Origin: Paenibacillus_E oryzisoli_A | Lineage (GTDB): Bacteria > Bacillota > Bacilli > Paenibacillales > NBRC-103111 | Assembly: GCF_050467285.1 (NCBI RefSeq) | Contig: NZ_JBCMUN010000018.1 | Coordinates: forward strand, 1-64,000 | DNA: 64,000 nucleotides | Reading direction: 5' to 3' | Part shown: one piece after another, positions 62,612 through 64,000 of the stretch | How the letters are laid out: each line of letters starts with the position of its first letter | Numbering within the stretch: the stretch's first letter is position 1 | Position numbers and translations under genes: made by a program | Notes under the pieces: generated by a model | The model's database searches: none | The model's input: the letters and a program-made list of their open reading frames with translations, nothing else | Told to the model about the DNA's origin: nothing

Positions 62612-63715
62612 TTACTCGCTGACCAAATGGACTAACTCTTTCCAGCTATACACTTTCATTGGCTCTACACACAGCTGTTCGATTTGCTGAGTAATGGCCT
62701 CTTCATGATTGCCTTCAATGGAAATAATAATAGCATCAATTTTTGTTGCATTTTCCTTAAGCCACTTGGGACTATAGACGTGAACGGATTGTAGTTCCTG
62801 ACCTTGCATAGCATCATTGTTATCAAGGAAGCATTCAACGTGTACAGTGGAGTATTTTTTACAATCGGATAAAATGTAAAGTCCAGTCTTCATCGCTCCA
62901 AAAATTGCGATAGCCTTCACACCAGTTTCTTCGAGAAACGTGCTAATACCTTTATCGAACAATAACTGGCTTTCAAACCATTTCCGGTAAAGCGGATTAA
63001 TATCCTGCTTCTTCTTACCCGAAATTCCGGTCTTAAAGTGCTTATCTAAAACGATTTCCGCCTCAAGAATCGTTTGCTGCCGGGAAGAGTAGTCATTGGA
63101 CGTGCCACCGAGACGAAAACAAGTAATAATCTTGTCGATGTATAAAGATGTTTTCTTTTCATCCAGAAAGCACTTAATCATAAAATCTAAATCAGCTACA
63201 ATAACATACTTTTCATCAAAGGAACCGTATTCTTCAAATAACGACCTACGTGCAAAAAAACCTTGGTGTGGATAGGTTTGCCCCGCCTTAAAGTCTTCTA
63301 TCGTCATCGGTTTTCCTGTCGTATATCTGAAATTTAAATTTTCATCAATTCCTTCCACTAATCCATATACAAAATCAAAATCAGAAGAGGCTATTTTCTC
63401 GGCAACTACAGCCAGAACTTGGTTATCGTAAAAATAGTCATCCGAATTCAAAAAATAAATGAACTCGCCTTCCGCCATACGAACACCTTTATTGAAAGCA
63501 TCGTATATGCCGTGATCCCGTTCACTAACCGTTTTATTAATATGATTAGCGTATTTAGCTACAATCTCTAACGTTTTATCGCTTGAACCACCATCAACAA
63601 TAATCAATTCATATTTATCAAAGGATTGGTTGACGACACTTTGAATTGCGACTTCTATATACTTCTCGCTATTGTATGTCGCCATAATGATTGAAAATAT
63701 CGGTTTTTTTTTCAT
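62612..63715 (-). CDS. family 2 glycosyltransferase with extra C-terminal domain
   Basis: The product of about 367 residues has a GT-A domain (residues 1-235) with FSIIMATYNSEKYIEVAIQS, DGGSSDKT, NSDDYF (DxD-like metal site) and ERDHGIYDAFNKG. A C-terminal domain of about 110 residues (about 255-365; IFGAMKTGLYIL, FLDNND, IDAIIISIEG, VYSWKELV) resembles a nucleotide-binding half-fold. It is related to the end of the next upstream protein. ATG at 63715, or GTG one codon earlier. Confidence 0.85.
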   Translation of the reverse strand: MKKKPIFSIIMATYNSEKYIEVAIQSVVNQSFDKYELIIVDGGSSDKTLEIVAKYANHINKTVSERDHGIYDAFNKGVRMAEGEFIYFLNSDDYFYDNQVLAVVAEKIASSDFDFVYGLVEGIDENLNFRYTTGKPMTIEDFKAGQTYPHQGFFARRSLFEEYGSFDEKYVIVADLDFMIKCFLDEKKTSLYIDKIITCFRLGGTSNDYSSRQQTILEAEIVLDKHFKTGISGKKKQDINPLYRKWFESQLLFDKGISTFLEETGVKAIAIFGAMKTGLYILSDCKKYSTVHVECFLDNNDAMQGQELQSVHVYSPKWLKENATKIDAIIISIEGNHEEAITQQIEQLCVEPMKVYSWKELVHLVSE

Positions 63716-63731
63716 CACAATTCACTTTCTC

Positions 63732-64000
63732 TCAATGAATACTCTCTTCCACTAGTTGCTTCCACCAGAGCACTTTCACTTGATGACCGAACTTTTCTTT
63801 TAAGCTGGATGTAATTTCACTACCTGTGGAACTTTCAAGAGAAACAATAATACAATCAATTTGCTGAAGCCGCTGCTGCAGTTCAATCTCTTTAATAATC
63901 GGAATATCGAATTTATAAATTGAGCTTTCATGAAAATTATCTATAATAAAAGGCACTTCAAATCCTTCTAAAAACAAGTCTTGAATAAGGTAGTCTGCAG
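63732..64000 (-). CDS. C-terminal part of a glycan-island protein, truncated by the window edge
   Basis: The frame is open through position 64000, so only the last 88 or so residues are visible. They include DNFHESSIYKF, IDCIIVSLESSTGSEITSSL and VKVLWWKQLVEE, which align by eye with the C-terminal domain of the neighbouring glycosyltransferase. The whole protein is probably another glycosyltransferase with the same C-terminal module. The N-terminal part lies outside the window. Confidence 0.6.
   Translation of the reverse strand, partial: ADYLIQDLFLEGFEVPFIIDNFHESSIYKFDIPIIKEIELQQRLQQIDCIIVSLESSTGSEITSSLKEKFGHQVKVLWWKQLVEESIH

Overview
The window looks like a chromosomal segment of a spore-forming Firmicute of the Paenibacillaceae, probably Paenibacillus. 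The supporting signs are Gram-positive gene sets with Bacillus-like ribosome binding sites (AAGGAGG type), an argCJBDFGH operon, a uvrB-uvrA operon under a LexA-like box, an ftsE-ftsX-M23-ctpB-minJ cluster, secA-prfB with a programmed frameshift, long-form hpf, and flaG-fliD-fliS-fliT. Several intergenic repeat families also look like ones I recall from Paenibacillus genomes. The species assignment is inference.

Layout. 1-2.8 kb: U32 peptidase gene (minus). 2.8-3.0 kb: short inverted-repeat element. 3.1-10.6 kb (plus): a membrane-anchored FG-GAP protein, then a dlt-like set made of a carrier protein, a class II synthetase-like amino acid:carrier-protein ligase, a DltD-like SGNH protein, a 36-residue DltX-like microprotein and an MBOAT acyltransferase. 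10.7-13.2 kb: a TIM-barrel isomerase, two small proteins and repeat-rich non-coding DNA. 13.2-18.2 kb: uvrBA. 18.4-20.0 kb: MotP/MotS-type stator. 20.1-25.9 kb: ftsEX, an M23 hydrolase, ctpB and minJ. 26.2-29.5 kb: VanW, HAAS and DUF4097 proteins. 29.9-38.2 kb: arginine operon. 38.8-44.7 kb: YitT, prfB, secA, hpf, csp. 45.1-48.5 kb: fliT, fliS, fliD, flaG. 48.6-64 kb: a glycan island, most likely for flagellin glycosylation, with pseudaminic acid genes (pseC, pseI, pseG, spsF/pseF-like, pseH), a formyltransferase, a DUF4910 protein, a lux-like acyl activation/reduction module, a carrier protein, manC and a glycosyltransferase.

Most interesting. The 6.9-10.6 kb operon has every step of D-alanylation-type cell envelope acylation (carrier, loading enzyme, microprotein ending in FIYEKF, MBOAT, DltD-like esterase), but the loading enzyme is not DltA. 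It is a SerRS-like amino acid:[carrier protein] ligase. I infer a system that esterifies an envelope polymer with a different amino acid. The second candidate is the LuxC/LuxE/AMP-ligase module inside the pseudaminic acid island. The third is flaG, whose Shine-Dalgarno sequence would be sequestered in read-through mRNA but free in mRNA from its own sigma-D-like promoter.

All product names rest on motif recognition by eye. Nothing here was checked by database search.
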